Shown piece by piece: positions 46,680 through 54,466 of a DNA stretch of 64,000 bases (position 1 is its first letter; each line of letters starts with the position of its first letter). The translations under genes were made by a program, and so were the position numbers. The notes below the pieces were generated by a model. It was not told the origin of the DNA and did no database searches. It saw nothing but the letters and a program-made list of their open reading frames with translations. Source of the stretch: Bacteroidaceae bacterium. GTDB taxonomy: Bacteria > Bacteroidota > Bacteroidia > Bacteroidales > Bacteroidaceae. The stretch lies in assembly GCA_017529865.1 (NCBI GenBank), contig JAFXNA010000009.1, positions 37,059 through 101,058 on the forward strand, in the 5' to 3' direction.

Positions 46680-47578
46680 TCTTCCGCCTCCGCATAAAGG
46701 ATGGTTGGATTGTCCTTGTGGACACCAGCAGTGAACTCGCCAACCGTCATGTTGAAACCAGCGATGTCAATCTTGTCATTAACCTTGCGGTAATTCTTTT
46801 CCATGACATATACATCCTCGTCGGTCAAGTACGGATGGTCGTCAGATTCTTCAATCTGTTCTTCTCCACGAAGGAAAGTGTTCAGCGTGGCGATGGGCAC
46901 CTTGTTCACGACAGCCCACTGCAAGACGGCATGCATCATACGGAATTCCTCGGTAGGACAAGCAACCACGCCTTCCTCGATGTAGTTTGCCGCATTGAAC
47001 GGATGGACAATCAGGTGAATACCAGTCCTTGAAGGAATCTTGGCAACAATCATGTCCTCTGGGGCAATCTTCATGTTCATACCAGGCTTCATAATCTCGG
47101 CTTCAAACGCCTTTACGATAGGGCTGTCAAACGTGCAGTCATCCAGGTCGATAAGCCATGTCGTAGTGGCCCTCGGTTCGGAATTGACCTTGCCACAAGC
47201 CGTACTCATGGCACGAAACGGGTTACGCTGCGGGTCCTGCTGGTGATGCTCGAACTGCTTGGTATCGTTCTCCTTGGCACGGTAAATGAATTCCCGTACA
47301 TAGTGCCAACCGATAGCCGCATAGTTCCTGCGGTTGAGACGGATGTAGGCACGGGCGTTGAACTCGTGGCACAGCTTGATGATTTCGTCACGGAGTTCCT
47401 CCAGATGGCCTTCGTGGTTCAGAAGGATTTCACGGATGGTTCTATCACCGTTGTTGTGCTTCTTGCGAACGTCGTTGCCGTCCTTTGCTCGAAGCAGGAT
47501 TTCGAGGTAGTAGCAGTCACCCGTTCGTTCAAAATGCAGGAGCTTGCTGATTTGTTCGAAGTTGTCTATGATTTTCAT
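46676..47578 (-). CDS. Possible AEP primase-like protein, 300 aa
   Basis: Start at ATG 47578 (MKIIDNFEQISKLLHF), overlapping the upstream TGA. The segment TTTWLIDLDDCTF (D144, D146, D147) followed about 40 residues later by IPSRTGIHLIVHPF (H188, H192) has the spacing of archaeo-eukaryotic primase catalytic parts (hDhD ... GxH). The N-terminal third is helical and basic. The fold assignment is tentative; other metal-dependent nucleotidyl enzymes share such motifs. Confidence 0.55.
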   Translation of the reverse strand: MKIIDNFEQISKLLHFERTGDCYYLEILLRAKDGNDVRKKHNNGDRTIREILLNHEGHLEELRDEIIKLCHEFNARAYIRLNRRNYAAIGWHYVREFIYRAKENDTKQFEHHQQDPQRNPFRAMSTACGKVNSEPRATTTWLIDLDDCTFDSPIVKAFEAEIMKPGMNMKIAPEDMIVAKIPSRTGIHLIVHPFNAANYIEEGVVACPTEEFRMMHAVLQWAVVNKVPIATLNTFLRGEEQIEESDDHPYLTDEDVYVMEKNYRKVNDKIDIAGFNMTVGEFTAGVHKDNPTILYAEAEE

Positions 47579-47928
47579 GATGGTCTTCTCACGTATTCGG
47601 TTGAAAGGTCTAAACAATGGTCTGTTATGTTGTATCCTACTATCGGAAGCACGTCACAAATTCTCACATCTTCCGTATCCCTTCTGATGTAAATGAATTT
47701 CTTTTCATTCAGCGGAATATCGGAGGGTTTCTCATAAGGACGGGGAGGGAGTATCAGGCGGAAACCAAGAGGTGGCGTTCCGTCGTGAACTATTTCCCGA
47801 ACCCTTGATGGGTCATAGTTCACGTCAGGAAGAGTGATGAACTCTGGTTCAACATACTCTTCCTCGCCGTAATCGTAGTCCTCGACAAGGTCTGTGCAGT
47901 CTTCCTCAAATACAACTATGGATTCCAT
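47575..47928 (-). CDS. Hypothetical acidic protein, 117 aa
   Basis: Very acidic N-terminus (MESIVVFEEDCTDLVEDYDY, then GEEEYVEPEF), a proline-rich middle (RLILPPRPYEKPSDIP), and an alpha/beta end. Overlaps neighbours on both sides by ATGA-like junctions. Function unknown. Confidence 0.8.
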   Translation of the reverse strand: MESIVVFEEDCTDLVEDYDYGEEEYVEPEFITLPDVNYDPSRVREIVHDGTPPLGFRLILPPRPYEKPSDIPLNEKKFIYIRRDTEDVRICDVLPIVGYNITDHCLDLSTEYVRRPS

Positions 47929-48218
47929 TGGCGGATTTCCTGCATCTTCTCTTCTGTCTGTGGAGGAGGCGGAACCACTGTTCCGTCCTTCGCAACGCCA
48001 TTACCATTGGTGTACAACTTATGGTTCACAAAGTCGTAACGAACATGGCTGACGGCATGCTTCGCAAAGCGGATTGTCAGCGTTGTGTCATTGAACTGGT
48101 AAGTGCCGATGTAGCCACCTTCAGTCTTGACACTTCCCGTACGCACTCCGTACTGGATATTGTCTTCACTGGCGAAGGCGAGCATTGCAACACACAGGAT
48201 TGCAAAAATCGGTTTCAT
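47916..48218 (-). CDS. Small exported protein, 100 aa
   Basis: Signal peptide MKPIFAILCVAMLAFAS, then a beta-rich mature part of about 83 residues (IGTYQFNDTTLTIRF) with a Pro-rich turn (VVPPPPQTEEK). Starts within the stop of the micro-protein upstream (TAATG). Periplasmic role likely; function unknown. Confidence 0.8.
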   Translation of the reverse strand: MKPIFAILCVAMLAFASEDNIQYGVRTGSVKTEGGYIGTYQFNDTTLTIRFAKHAVSHVRYDFVNHKLYTNGNGVAKDGTVVPPPPQTEEKMQEIRQWNP

Positions 48219-48394
48219 TATGCCCCCTTCTTGGAACGGGCTTCATGCCTTTCCTTGGCCATCTTAGCCAGTCCCTTGTTAAGCTTCTTCATAGAGCTTT
48301 CCATGCGCCCAATGTTTACACCAGCCTTCTTTTCACGGAAAGTCTGAGTCGGGGTGAACTTGCCTGTGGTCTTGATATCGTAAATGCTTTTCAT
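48218..48394 (-). CDS. Basic micro-protein, 58 aa
   Basis: ATG 48394 to TAA 48218. Highly basic (MKSIYDIKTTGKFTPTQTF, KKLNKGLAKMAKERHEARSK), helical second half. First gene after the promoter at 48428-48456, with GAGGATATT upstream. Probably nucleic-acid-binding. Function unknown. Confidence 0.75.
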   Translation of the reverse strand: MKSIYDIKTTGKFTPTQTFREKKAGVNIGRMESSMKKLNKGLAKMAKERHEARSKKGA

Positions 48395-48427
48395 AATATC
48401 CTCGATTTGATAACTAATTCATCGTGC

Positions 48428-48456
48428 AATATAATATATTTTTTTGAATCTTGCAA
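48428..48456 (-). promoter_or_regulatory. Early-type promoter
   Basis: Minus strand: TTGCAA, 17 bp, TATATT, before the 58-aa gene and the glf operon. Confidence 0.7.
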
Positions 48457-48465
48457 GATGAGTAA

Positions 48466-48900
48466 TCAGGCACCACCGTGCGAATCCTGCTCGGTCAATA
48501 TCCTAATCTCCTCCTCTGGGGACATCTTTCGGAGGGCTGGACCTTTCATCTTCCGCATTTTCCCAAACACATTGACGATGCTGGAATACTCATACCGTTG
48601 CTGTGTCCATGGGTTGTAGCCTGTCCTGTCGAACCCATCTACTATACCAAGAAATACTTCCCATCGAAAAGGATATGAGGTACGGTATCTTATCACCCCG
48701 TCGGTAGCCACCGTGTAGTGGACAACTATCCTATCTATCTTCGGCTCCAGTCGTACATCAATGATATCTAGTTTGTGACCACAGTGTATCATGTCTACCG
48801 AGCATTCCTGGTGGACTGCTATATATTCGGCAATTGCATCGACATTGTTGTATTGGTTGAACAGCTGGTCGAATATTTTAAATACAAATGTTTCGTCCAC
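48466..48900 (-). CDS. Hypothetical protein, 144 aa
   Basis: Alpha/beta: helix FDQLFNQYNNVDAIAEYIAV, strands (HKLDIIDVRLEPKIDRIVVH), basic end (GKMRKMKGPALRKMSPEEE). Soluble. Overall order resembles an NTF2-like fold, not verified. Last of its operon before the promoter at 48428. Confidence 0.75.
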   Translation of the reverse strand: MDETFVFKIFDQLFNQYNNVDAIAEYIAVHQECSVDMIHCGHKLDIIDVRLEPKIDRIVVHYTVATDGVIRYRTSYPFRWEVFLGIVDGFDRTGYNPWTQQRYEYSSIVNVFGKMRKMKGPALRKMSPEEEIRILTEQDSHGGA

Positions 48901-48902
48901 AG

Positions 48903-49220
48903 TTACCTCTTAAGATAAGGAGAAACATCCGTAATAGTTTCGGCAGGCTTGATGCGGTTGTCGTCATTTGCTGCAACCGCATCGGCTTGCCGTTTCTTTT
49001 CACGCCTAGCCCGGTCCAGTCTATCACGCATATCCCTATGGCGATAGAACGAGCGCATAAACTCGGCCCCTTCGAGGAACCCCTTCATGTACCCAGTCTG
49101 AAAACCAGACATCTCGTTGGTATCACGGAACGGTTTGCTCTCCATTTCTTTGAGCGCCATTCGTTCGGCAGCAGCTTCGATTACGGGGGTATCGGGTGAA
49201 CAATCTACTTGGTTCAACAT
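48903..49220 (-). CDS. Hypothetical protein, 105 aa
   Basis: Start at ATG 49220 (MLNQVDCSPDTPVIEAAAE), one base after the upstream stop. Helix-rich, with a glycine/aromatic stretch GFQTGYMKGFLEGAEFMRSF and a very basic region (RDRLDRARREKKRQADAV). The GYxxGxxxGAxFM pattern resembles small phage proteins of unknown role. Function unknown. Confidence 0.75.
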   Translation of the reverse strand: MLNQVDCSPDTPVIEAAAERMALKEMESKPFRDTNEMSGFQTGYMKGFLEGAEFMRSFYRHRDMRDRLDRARREKKRQADAVAANDDNRIKPAETITDVSPYLKR

Positions 49221-49221
49221 A

Positions 49222-49497
49222 TCAATCTCCTTGAATTTCACATTCATCAAGCTTCTTGTCGAGCTTAATCTTTTGTTTTTCCTTGAACGTCCTAACGCTT
49301 TCGTCGCATCTGACCTTAGTGTTGGATTCAGTCAGGCTGCACATCCTGTAATAATCGTCCATCGTAAATCCATACTCTTTCAAGACTTTATCACGATGGG
49401 CAACCCATTCCATATATCTCATCGGAGTGAATTTATCGATTTCCTTCAGACATTTTTGCAGCCTGTTGTAGTATCTATCTTTTTGCGAATTTTTCAT
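49222..49497 (-). CDS. Hypothetical helical protein, 91 aa
   Basis: Basic helical protein (MKNSQKDRYYNRLQKCLKEI, VRTFKEKQKIKLDKKLDE). No motif. Probably nucleic-acid- or protein-binding. Eleven bases downstream of its neighbour. Function unknown. Confidence 0.75.
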   Translation of the reverse strand: MKNSQKDRYYNRLQKCLKEIDKFTPMRYMEWVAHRDKVLKEYGFTMDDYYRMCSLTESNTKVRCDESVRTFKEKQKIKLDKKLDECEIQGD

Positions 49498-49508
49498 TAA
49501 GAAACCTT

Positions 49509-49736
49509 TTACTCCAAACTGAAATCGTTTGGCTTAAATTTGTACCCAAAAGACTTGCCGTCGTTAGCACAACCAACATCGCCTTCCATGTTATGCAGAC
49601 GCTCCTGTATCGACCATTTCAGGTCTGCCATCACGAGTGAAATAAGGTTTTCTGCGGGGACACCAAAGCTGCTGTAAGCATGGATATCCAACTCGATTAC
49701 AACCTTTTTCTTCATTTCAACTTCAGTATAGGCCAT
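49509..49736 (-). CDS. Hypothetical protein, 75 aa
   Basis: Start at ATG 49736 (MAYTEVEMKKKVVIELDIH), after AAGGGAATTATC. Beta-alpha arrangement (KKVVIELDIHAYSSF, LISLVMADLKWSIQERL) and C-terminal strand with GKSFGYKFKPNDF. Function unknown. Confidence 0.75.
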   Translation of the reverse strand: MAYTEVEMKKKVVIELDIHAYSSFGVPAENLISLVMADLKWSIQERLHNMEGDVGCANDGKSFGYKFKPNDFSLE

Positions 49737-49746
49737 GATAATTCCC

Positions 49747-50274
49747 TTATGCAAGCAGAACCAGTTCGGCCAGTTCCTTGCAATGCTTGTTCAGTTTACG
49801 CTTCAACAGAAGTTCACAGACATTCCTGTACATCCTATTCAACGCCTTTTCACCAGGCTGGTCGTAAGAATTGTACACCATGTCAGCGAGCTTGATGAGC
49901 AAAGCTGGCTCACTCATTTTAAGAAGCTTTTCCGTGATGTACGCTTCCTTGCCCATTTCTTCCTTACGGATTTCATTGTTCCTGAGTTCCGTACAAAGTT
50001 CGGCACAGTGTTCGGAATTTGCCACAGCCATGATTTCGAGATAAGATGTCTCGGTATCTTCAAGCAAGTCGTGTGCAAGTGCGGCGTTAATCTGGTCAAC
50101 CGTGCCCCCATGTTCCATCACGATGTAAGCAACGCCTCTCGGATGGACAAAGTAGGGAAACCCAGAACCCTTTCGTTCCTGGTGGGCATGCCTTCCCTTG
50201 CTGAAATAGTACATTCCCCTGCACTTCAACGGGAAGTCCGTAGACTTGATTCTTTTGAACATCGCCTCGTACAT
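49747..50274 (-). CDS. HD-domain alarmone (ppGpp) hydrolase-like protein, 175 aa
   Basis: Matches single-domain (p)ppGpp hydrolases (MESH1/SAH type): HAHQERKGSGFPYFVHP (first His), AALAHDLLEDTE (H68-D69 and E72-D73), and LIKLADMVYN (D131, N135). All residues needed for Mn2+-dependent 3'-pyrophosphate removal appear present, and there is no synthetase domain. Length (~175-180 aa) fits. A phage copy would keep growth and transcription going by lowering alarmone. Purine-nucleotide pyrophosphohydrolase activity on other substrates is an alternative. Confidence 0.85.
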   Translation of the reverse strand: MYEAMFKRIKSTDFPLKCRGMYYFSKGRHAHQERKGSGFPYFVHPRGVAYIVMEHGGTVDQINAALAHDLLEDTETSYLEIMAVANSEHCAELCTELRNNEIRKEEMGKEAYITEKLLKMSEPALLIKLADMVYNSYDQPGEKALNRMYRNVCELLLKRKLNKHCKELAELVLLA

Positions 50275-50277
50275 AGG

Positions 50278-50832
50278 TTACTCCTTTTTCTCTTTTTGTT
50301 TGTCAGCCAGAACAGCCAGCTCGCTCATGATGGAACTTGTTGTATTCCATTCCGTTCCGTTATAGATGTCGCACACGAAGCCTGCCTGACTAGATGTCCA
50401 ATACTTGTTGTAGACAGTATGCCAGAACTTTTCACGCTGTTCCCAATCGGGCAAATCAAATCCATCGTCAGTCTGATTTTCATACCAGAACTCCCGTAGG
50501 TTTACATTCTCTTTCAAGAATTTTACAACAGGTCTACTCGGGAAGAACTGCAATGCGATGTAATTCACTCCATCAACTTCTCGTGCAAACATAACACACT
50601 GGAGCTGATAATCCCACACCCCGCCAATTTCTGGGTCCTGCGTATCCTTTTGCAGCTTCTCCATTTGTTCAACACGGCTAAGCTTCATAATGGTCTTCCA
50701 CTTTATCATATCGGTCGGAACCCACTTGATGAACTTCTCTCGCAAGTCGTTGATGTACTGCCTCGCTTCTTGGATGTCTTTGAATTCTGCGTTCTCCTTG
50801 AACAGATACGCATGGAACACTTTCATACTCAT
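50278..50832 (-). CDS. Hypothetical protein, 184 aa
   Basis: Soluble alpha/beta protein: helix AEFKDIQEARQYINDLREKF, strands YQLQCVMFAREVDGVNYIAL, Trp-rich middle (WEQREKFWHTVYNKYWTSS), helical end with Lys/Glu tail. Three bases from the HD hydrolase gene downstream. No family recognised. Confidence 0.8.
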   Translation of the reverse strand: MSMKVFHAYLFKENAEFKDIQEARQYINDLREKFIKWVPTDMIKWKTIMKLSRVEQMEKLQKDTQDPEIGGVWDYQLQCVMFAREVDGVNYIALQFFPSRPVVKFLKENVNLREFWYENQTDDGFDLPDWEQREKFWHTVYNKYWTSSQAGFVCDIYNGTEWNTTSSIMSELAVLADKQKEKKE

Positions 50833-51122
50833 ACTTTTTCCTCTTTTTTAAATAAGTTTGCAATTTCAGGGAAATCCTCTAATTTCACACTTCTCTTTGG
50901 GAACATGTGGTCTAACAACATTTCCGCACATTTACGCCTGTCACTCGGAAGCGAGTTTGTAAGGATATCGTATGTAGGTGCATCCTTTCCGCTGAAATGC
51001 AACGACGGTCCCACCGTATAATTCTCGGCAGAAATTTCCATCTGGTTCAAGTTTGCCACTACAATAAACGCACATGCAATACGGTGGCCAAGCAATCCTT
51101 CTAATACTTCAATCGCATTCAT
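50829..51122 (-). CDS. Hypothetical protein, 97 aa
   Basis: Start at ATG 51122 (MNAIEVLEGLLGHRIACAF), after AAAGG. Helix, strand (IACAFIVVANLNQMEI), loop, helix (SDRRKCAEMLLDHMFP), charged end. Overlaps the downstream start by 4 bases. Function unknown. Confidence 0.75.
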   Translation of the reverse strand: MNAIEVLEGLLGHRIACAFIVVANLNQMEISAENYTVGPSLHFSGKDAPTYDILTNSLPSDRRKCAEMLLDHMFPKRSVKLEDFPEIANLFKKEEKV

Positions 51123-51124
51123 AA

Positions 51125-51238
51125 TTAACCTTTCAGTATCATATTGATTACTGCGATAATGACACCCCAGAAGATGCCACATGCCGAAAGTATGCTAACG
51201 AAGCATACGAGAGGACTATATCTTTCCTTGACTGCCAT
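51125..51238 (-). CDS. Membrane micro-protein, 37 aa
   Basis: ATG 51238 to TAA 51125, in the gap between two genes. Basic start (MAVKERYSPLV) and one membrane span (CFVSILSACGIFWGVIIAVI). Function unknown. Confidence 0.6.
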   Translation of the reverse strand: MAVKERYSPLVCFVSILSACGIFWGVIIAVINMILKG

Positions 51239-51240
51239 TG

Positions 51241-52014
51241 TTAAATCTCCACGGTAAAGTCGTTTGCGGACAAGTTATTCAAAGCGTACGGATTTTCTTG
51301 ATGAGTGCCATATCCAAGCGGGTTCAACATTACCTGCATATCGCCAATCTTCAACTTGTGTGCATCGTGAGTATGGCCACATCCCCAGTATTTAATACCA
51401 GAGTAGTTGTAATGTTCAATATTGAAATAGAAATACTGGTTTTCCCTAGTACCAAAGTATTTTGGATTGGTACTGCACTGATTTGGCGCAAAATGAGTCA
51501 ATACGATTTGTGGTTTTGCCTTCGTGATATAATCGAGCCTATATCTTTCTTCAATAGCTACCTTTTGAATACCAGCATCTTTTCCCCAGTATTTACCATC
51601 AAACCACTTGTATCGCCAATCATACTCTTCGATATAGTCGTCGATTTTATAATCCCATATACCCATTGTGCCGCCAATCAGGATATCGTTCACTAGGGTA
51701 AGATTTTGGCTATGCCCCAACATGGTAGCATTGCCAAGTGTACTGGCAAATTCTTCAATACGCTCAATCTTTTCTGCCGTCTTATCAATATCCTTATCCC
51801 ATTCAACGGTCAAGTCGTGGTTTCCCAGAACAAAGACAAAACGTTTGCATGAATTGGATATAAAGGAAAGACACTCCTTAATCGTTTCAATGGAGTTGCC
51901 AAAGTCGCCAGCAATCAACAGCAAGTCTGCATCCTTGCCGTATTCTACAATTTGTTTTTGTTTTTCATCACGAGCGAAGTCGTAATGAATGTCTGATAGA
52001 AATTTTACTTTCAT
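51241..52014 (-). CDS. Calcineurin-like metallophosphoesterase, 257 aa
   Basis: All five metal motifs: FLSDIHYD (DxH), LIAGDFGNS (GDxxN), VLGNHDLT (GNHD), VLTHFAPNQ (H), and WGCGHTHDAHKLK (GHTH). Such enzymes cut phosphodiesters or phosphomonoesters with two metal ions. Length and motif order are normal for the small cytoplasmic branch. Substrate unknown; possibilities include nucleic acids and cyclic nucleotides. First gene after the promoter at 52042-52070. Confidence 0.92.
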   Translation of the reverse strand: MKVKFLSDIHYDFARDEKQKQIVEYGKDADLLLIAGDFGNSIETIKECLSFISNSCKRFVFVLGNHDLTVEWDKDIDKTAEKIERIEEFASTLGNATMLGHSQNLTLVNDILIGGTMGIWDYKIDDYIEEYDWRYKWFDGKYWGKDAGIQKVAIEERYRLDYITKAKPQIVLTHFAPNQCSTNPKYFGTRENQYFYFNIEHYNYSGIKYWGCGHTHDAHKLKIGDMQVMLNPLGYGTHQENPYALNNLSANDFTVEI

Positions 52015-52041
52015 ATAGTTTCCGCTGGATAGTTTTTAATA

Positions 52042-52070
52042 AAAATATAAATAAATAATCGTTTTGTCAA
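52042..52070 (-). promoter_or_regulatory. Promoter for the metallophosphoesterase operon
   Basis: Minus strand TTGACA, then TATTTT at 17 bp or TATATT at 15 bp; the best -10 is ambiguous. Leader about 25 nt. Confidence 0.65.
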
Positions 52071-52189
52071 TAGGTTGACGAATATTTTTAATTAAATCAA
52101 ATGTAAACATTTTTTCACAAATACACTGGATAAAAGATTGTCTGGGAATGAACCGATAAACTATATGTATGGACCATGGAAAGACTATA

Positions 52190-52378
52190 ATGAAGATACA
52201 GATGTTGGTTATAGGAGCCTACATCATGAGACAACGAGCGGAAGGCTCCGACGAATCGTCGGATGTCCTAGCTCGTCGTTGGATTGATGACCACGGTCTA
52301 GAGTTCAGAAAACTGTTCAAAACACTTAGTAGGCCTCGGACAGACGATTCTTTTTCTTCTGGAAACGAATCCGCTTAA
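52190..52378 (+). CDS. Hypothetical small protein, 62 aa
   Basis: Start at ATG 52190, after GGAAAG; an in-frame ATG at 52169 lacks one. Helical start (MKIQMLVIGAYIMRQRAEGS), acidic/Ser stretch (DESSDVLARRWIDDHGLEF), Ser-rich end. Overlaps the convergent zinc gene by 53 bases, which lowers confidence. Function unknown. Confidence 0.55.
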   Translation: MKIQMLVIGAYIMRQRAEGSDESSDVLARRWIDDHGLEFRKLFKTLSRPRTDDSFSSGNESA

Positions 52379-52625
52379 TGCGCTCGCTTGTAGCGCTTGG
52401 GGCATGTGACGTAAGATGCCAGTACCCGCACTTGTCACACTGGTATGCCCTAGAACATATATTATGATGCTTGTTTTTCGAACGATGCTGCCGCCTAATC
52501 TCGCTCATAGCCTTCGAGTAGCTCTCGAAACACCTCTTATGACAGACATTACAATATAAAAACTGTCCAAAACGCTCATTTTCGACGATTTCACAGCATT
52601 TTTCGTCCTGTATGTAGTGCGACAT
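52326..52625 (-). CDS. Cys/His-rich zinc protein, 99 aa
   Basis: CNVCHKRC near residue 25 and CDKCGYWHLTSHAPSA near residue 63 form a zinc-ribbon-like pair; further basic residues (RRQHRSKNKHHNICSR) favour nucleic-acid binding. Promoter at 52649-52677. Function unknown. Confidence 0.75.
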   Translation of the reverse strand: MSHYIQDEKCCEIVENERFGQFLYCNVCHKRCFESYSKAMSEIRRQHRSKNKHHNICSRAYQCDKCGYWHLTSHAPSATSERIKRIRFQKKKNRLSEAY

Positions 52626-52648
52626 TTAGACCTCCTTGATATTTTACC

Positions 52649-52677
52649 AATATAATCTCTAAATCCCCGATTGTCAA
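52649..52677 (-). promoter_or_regulatory. Early-type promoter
   Basis: Minus strand: TTGACA, 17 bp, TATATT; divergent from the plus promoter at 52707. AGGAGGTC before ATG 52625. Confidence 0.8.
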
Positions 52678-52706
52678 TAGGTAAAATAATTATTTATATT
52701 TACCCC

Positions 52707-52735
52707 TTGACAATCATATTTTAATTTTGTATATT
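52707..52735 (+). promoter_or_regulatory. Early-type promoter
   Basis: TTGACA, 17 bp with TTTAA at positions 8-12, TATATT; leader about 23 nt with AAAGAGGTACACT before ATG 52765. Confidence 0.85.
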
Positions 52736-52764
52736 AAGTGGTAAACATATAAAAGAGGTACACT

Positions 52765-53346
52765 ATGCAAACTGAACCTAATATCAAAAAGACCGATATT
52801 GTTGGTTCCGCTGACGTATCCAGTGGAGCCACCAGTACGGTCACTCAACCGCCTACAACTCAGGTGGCAACAGCCGAAAAGGCCGAGCCCAAGAAGCGAG
52901 GTCGTAAGAAGGGCTACCACCACTCCGAAGCGACAAAGGCCGCCATGCGTAAGGCCCGTACAGGTGTACATCCGTCCAAGGAAACCAAGGACAAGATTTC
53001 CAAGGCGAAGGAAGGTAAGAACCATTCTGAAACTGCAAAGTTGAAGATGAGCGACACCCGTCGTTACAACTTCCTGCGAAAAGCGCTCGAAGCGACTTCT
53101 GCTGGTAATTGGACTCTTGCCGACTTGGTCGATTTCCTGAACGAAAAGAAGACTAACAAAAACACCATGTCCGTGTTCGCACAGACTATCTACGGTCTGG
53201 CGCAGGCTGAAGTCGATGAGCTTATAAAAATCCCTACCGACACAGTAGCACAGCATACTGTCTACGCAAGACTTACCGCACGAATTAAGGAGCTTTACGA
53301 TGAGCGAATCCAAGACCTCACTCAAACCGAACACATCTCAGCCTAA
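52765..53346 (+). CDS. NUMOD3-repeat DNA-binding protein, 193 aa
   Basis: An AT-hook-like basic segment (KKRGRKKG, 43-50) precedes three NUMOD3-type repeats: HHSEATKAAMRKARTG, PSKETKDKISKAKEGK, HSETAKLKMSDTRR. These modules normally guide homing endonucleases to DNA, but no GIY-YIG or HNH nuclease domain is present. The C-terminal half is helical (about 100-190). It overlaps the next gene by 47 bases. It may be a nuclease-free descendant working as a DNA-binding or nucleoid protein. Confidence 0.8.
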   Translation: MQTEPNIKKTDIVGSADVSSGATSTVTQPPTTQVATAEKAEPKKRGRKKGYHHSEATKAAMRKARTGVHPSKETKDKISKAKEGKNHSETAKLKMSDTRRYNFLRKALEATSAGNWTLADLVDFLNEKKTNKNTMSVFAQTIYGLAQAEVDELIKIPTDTVAQHTVYARLTARIKELYDERIQDLTQTEHISA

Positions 53347-53986
53347 TGAGATTCAAGAAGAGGAACACGCCAAGGTTGTGTTCGACGAAATGGATTTTCC
53401 GAAACGAGAGCGTCCTAAGTCGCTAAGCGAACTGCTCCGTTTCTGCAAGAACCGTCTCGGAAAGAATGCCGAGTTCGGGTACTGGGATAAAGGTGGCTTC
53501 CCGAATTGCACCTACTACAAGGCGTTCCTGGGTATTCTCGGGGACGGTATTCTCGCATACAATGCTGACGAAATGATTGCCCAATGCGCCGAAGAATGCG
53601 ACATGTCATATGAAGACGCTATGGAAGCACTGGACTACAACACATTCTGCTGCTACATGGGCCCGAAAACCCCGAAGCACATCACTCCCGTCAAGTTCCC
53701 CGACAATCCCGAAGAAGAATTCAAGGAAATGGACGGCGCACTCATCACATATATCCCTGGATGCGACAATGCCCTTGTCGGGTTCATGGAAACCGCAGAG
53801 GGTGAATGGGTATGTGTGTACAACAAAAAGTTGCTCCCAGAAATTGTGAAGGAAAGCAAGTACATGCGGCGAGCCCTCCTGCTCGACCCGTACGAAAAGA
53901 TACCATTCGACCGAAAAGCTATGAAAAAGAAGATACAAGAGGCGAAAGCGAAGAAGGCCAAGAAAAAGGCCAAGAGGAAAAAATGA
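53300..53986 (+). CDS. Hypothetical protein with Lys-rich tail, 228 aa
   Basis: ATG 53300 has AAGGAGC upstream inside the preceding gene. Polar N-terminus, then a cysteine-containing core (LLRFCKNRLGKN, QCAEECDMSYEDAM, FCCYMGPKTPK), then strands (DNALVGFMETAEGEWVCVYN) and a C-terminal tail of repeated AKKAKKKAKRKK type. The tail suggests nucleic-acid binding. Function unknown. Confidence 0.8.
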   Translation: MSESKTSLKPNTSQPNEIQEEEHAKVVFDEMDFPKRERPKSLSELLRFCKNRLGKNAEFGYWDKGGFPNCTYYKAFLGILGDGILAYNADEMIAQCAEECDMSYEDAMEALDYNTFCCYMGPKTPKHITPVKFPDNPEEEFKEMDGALITYIPGCDNALVGFMETAEGEWVCVYNKKLLPEIVKESKYMRRALLLDPYEKIPFDRKAMKKKIQEAKAKKAKKKAKRKK

Positions 53987-54036
53987 ACTTCGCAATCATG
54001 ATAAACTGTAGAATGATTGGTAGGGCCATGAAATGA
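53983..54036 (+). CDS. 17-aa micro-ORF bridging two genes
   Basis: ATG 53983 overlaps the upstream TGA; TGA 54034 overlaps the next ATG (ATGA at both ends). Sequence MNFAIMINCRMIGRAMK. It may simply pass ribosomes on to the next gene (translational coupling) rather than make a useful peptide. Confidence 0.3.
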   Translation: MNFAIMINCRMIGRAMK

Positions 54037-54428
54037 CTTACGAAAAATTTTGCAATATCATGAAAAAGAGCAGACTGCTTTCAAGGGTTACCATCAGTAA
54101 CTCAGGAAGGCGCTATTGTATCATAGATAAAAAATCATCCAAGCGAAGTGTAACCATATCCCCTTCGGACAATAGCATGATTTCCATTGCGTTCAGCAAG
54201 GTAGACATCATCGGATATCCGTTCAAGTCAATTCATTTGGCATCGTATTCCAATGCAGTAGTTGTGAGCGTACCGCTTAGCGAATTGAAAACAAGTATCG
54301 ACGTAAACATCCTGCTGCGTTGGGCGATTGCCGAGTGCTTACTTGGCTGGCCAAGGCGCAATCTTCTGAGAAGAATATTGGTACAGCTTATCAGGTTGTG
54401 GCAGCACTTTCTCATTAAGTTTGTTTAA
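54033..54428 (+). CDS. Hypothetical basic protein, 131 aa
   Basis: Beta-rich (RRYCIIDKKSSKRSVTISPS, AVVVSVPLSELKTSIDVNI) with a C-terminal basic amphipathic helix (PRRNLLRRILVQLIRLWQHF) that could bind membrane or nucleic acid. Function unknown. Confidence 0.75.
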   Translation: MTYEKFCNIMKKSRLLSRVTISNSGRRYCIIDKKSSKRSVTISPSDNSMISIAFSKVDIIGYPFKSIHLASYSNAVVVSVPLSELKTSIDVNILLRWAIAECLLGWPRRNLLRRILVQLIRLWQHFLIKFV

Positions 54429-54466
54429 AGTTTCTAATACGATTATGCAATTACAAGAGGCAAAAA

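Noticed and set aside
49735..50499. Open plus-strand frame of 254 codons over the HD hydrolase
   Set aside because: Antisense to conserved HD motifs; no supporting signals.
52169..52189. Upstream ATG at 52169 as start of the small plus-strand gene
   Set aside because: No ribosome site precedes it, whereas ATG 52190 has GGAAAG at good spacing.
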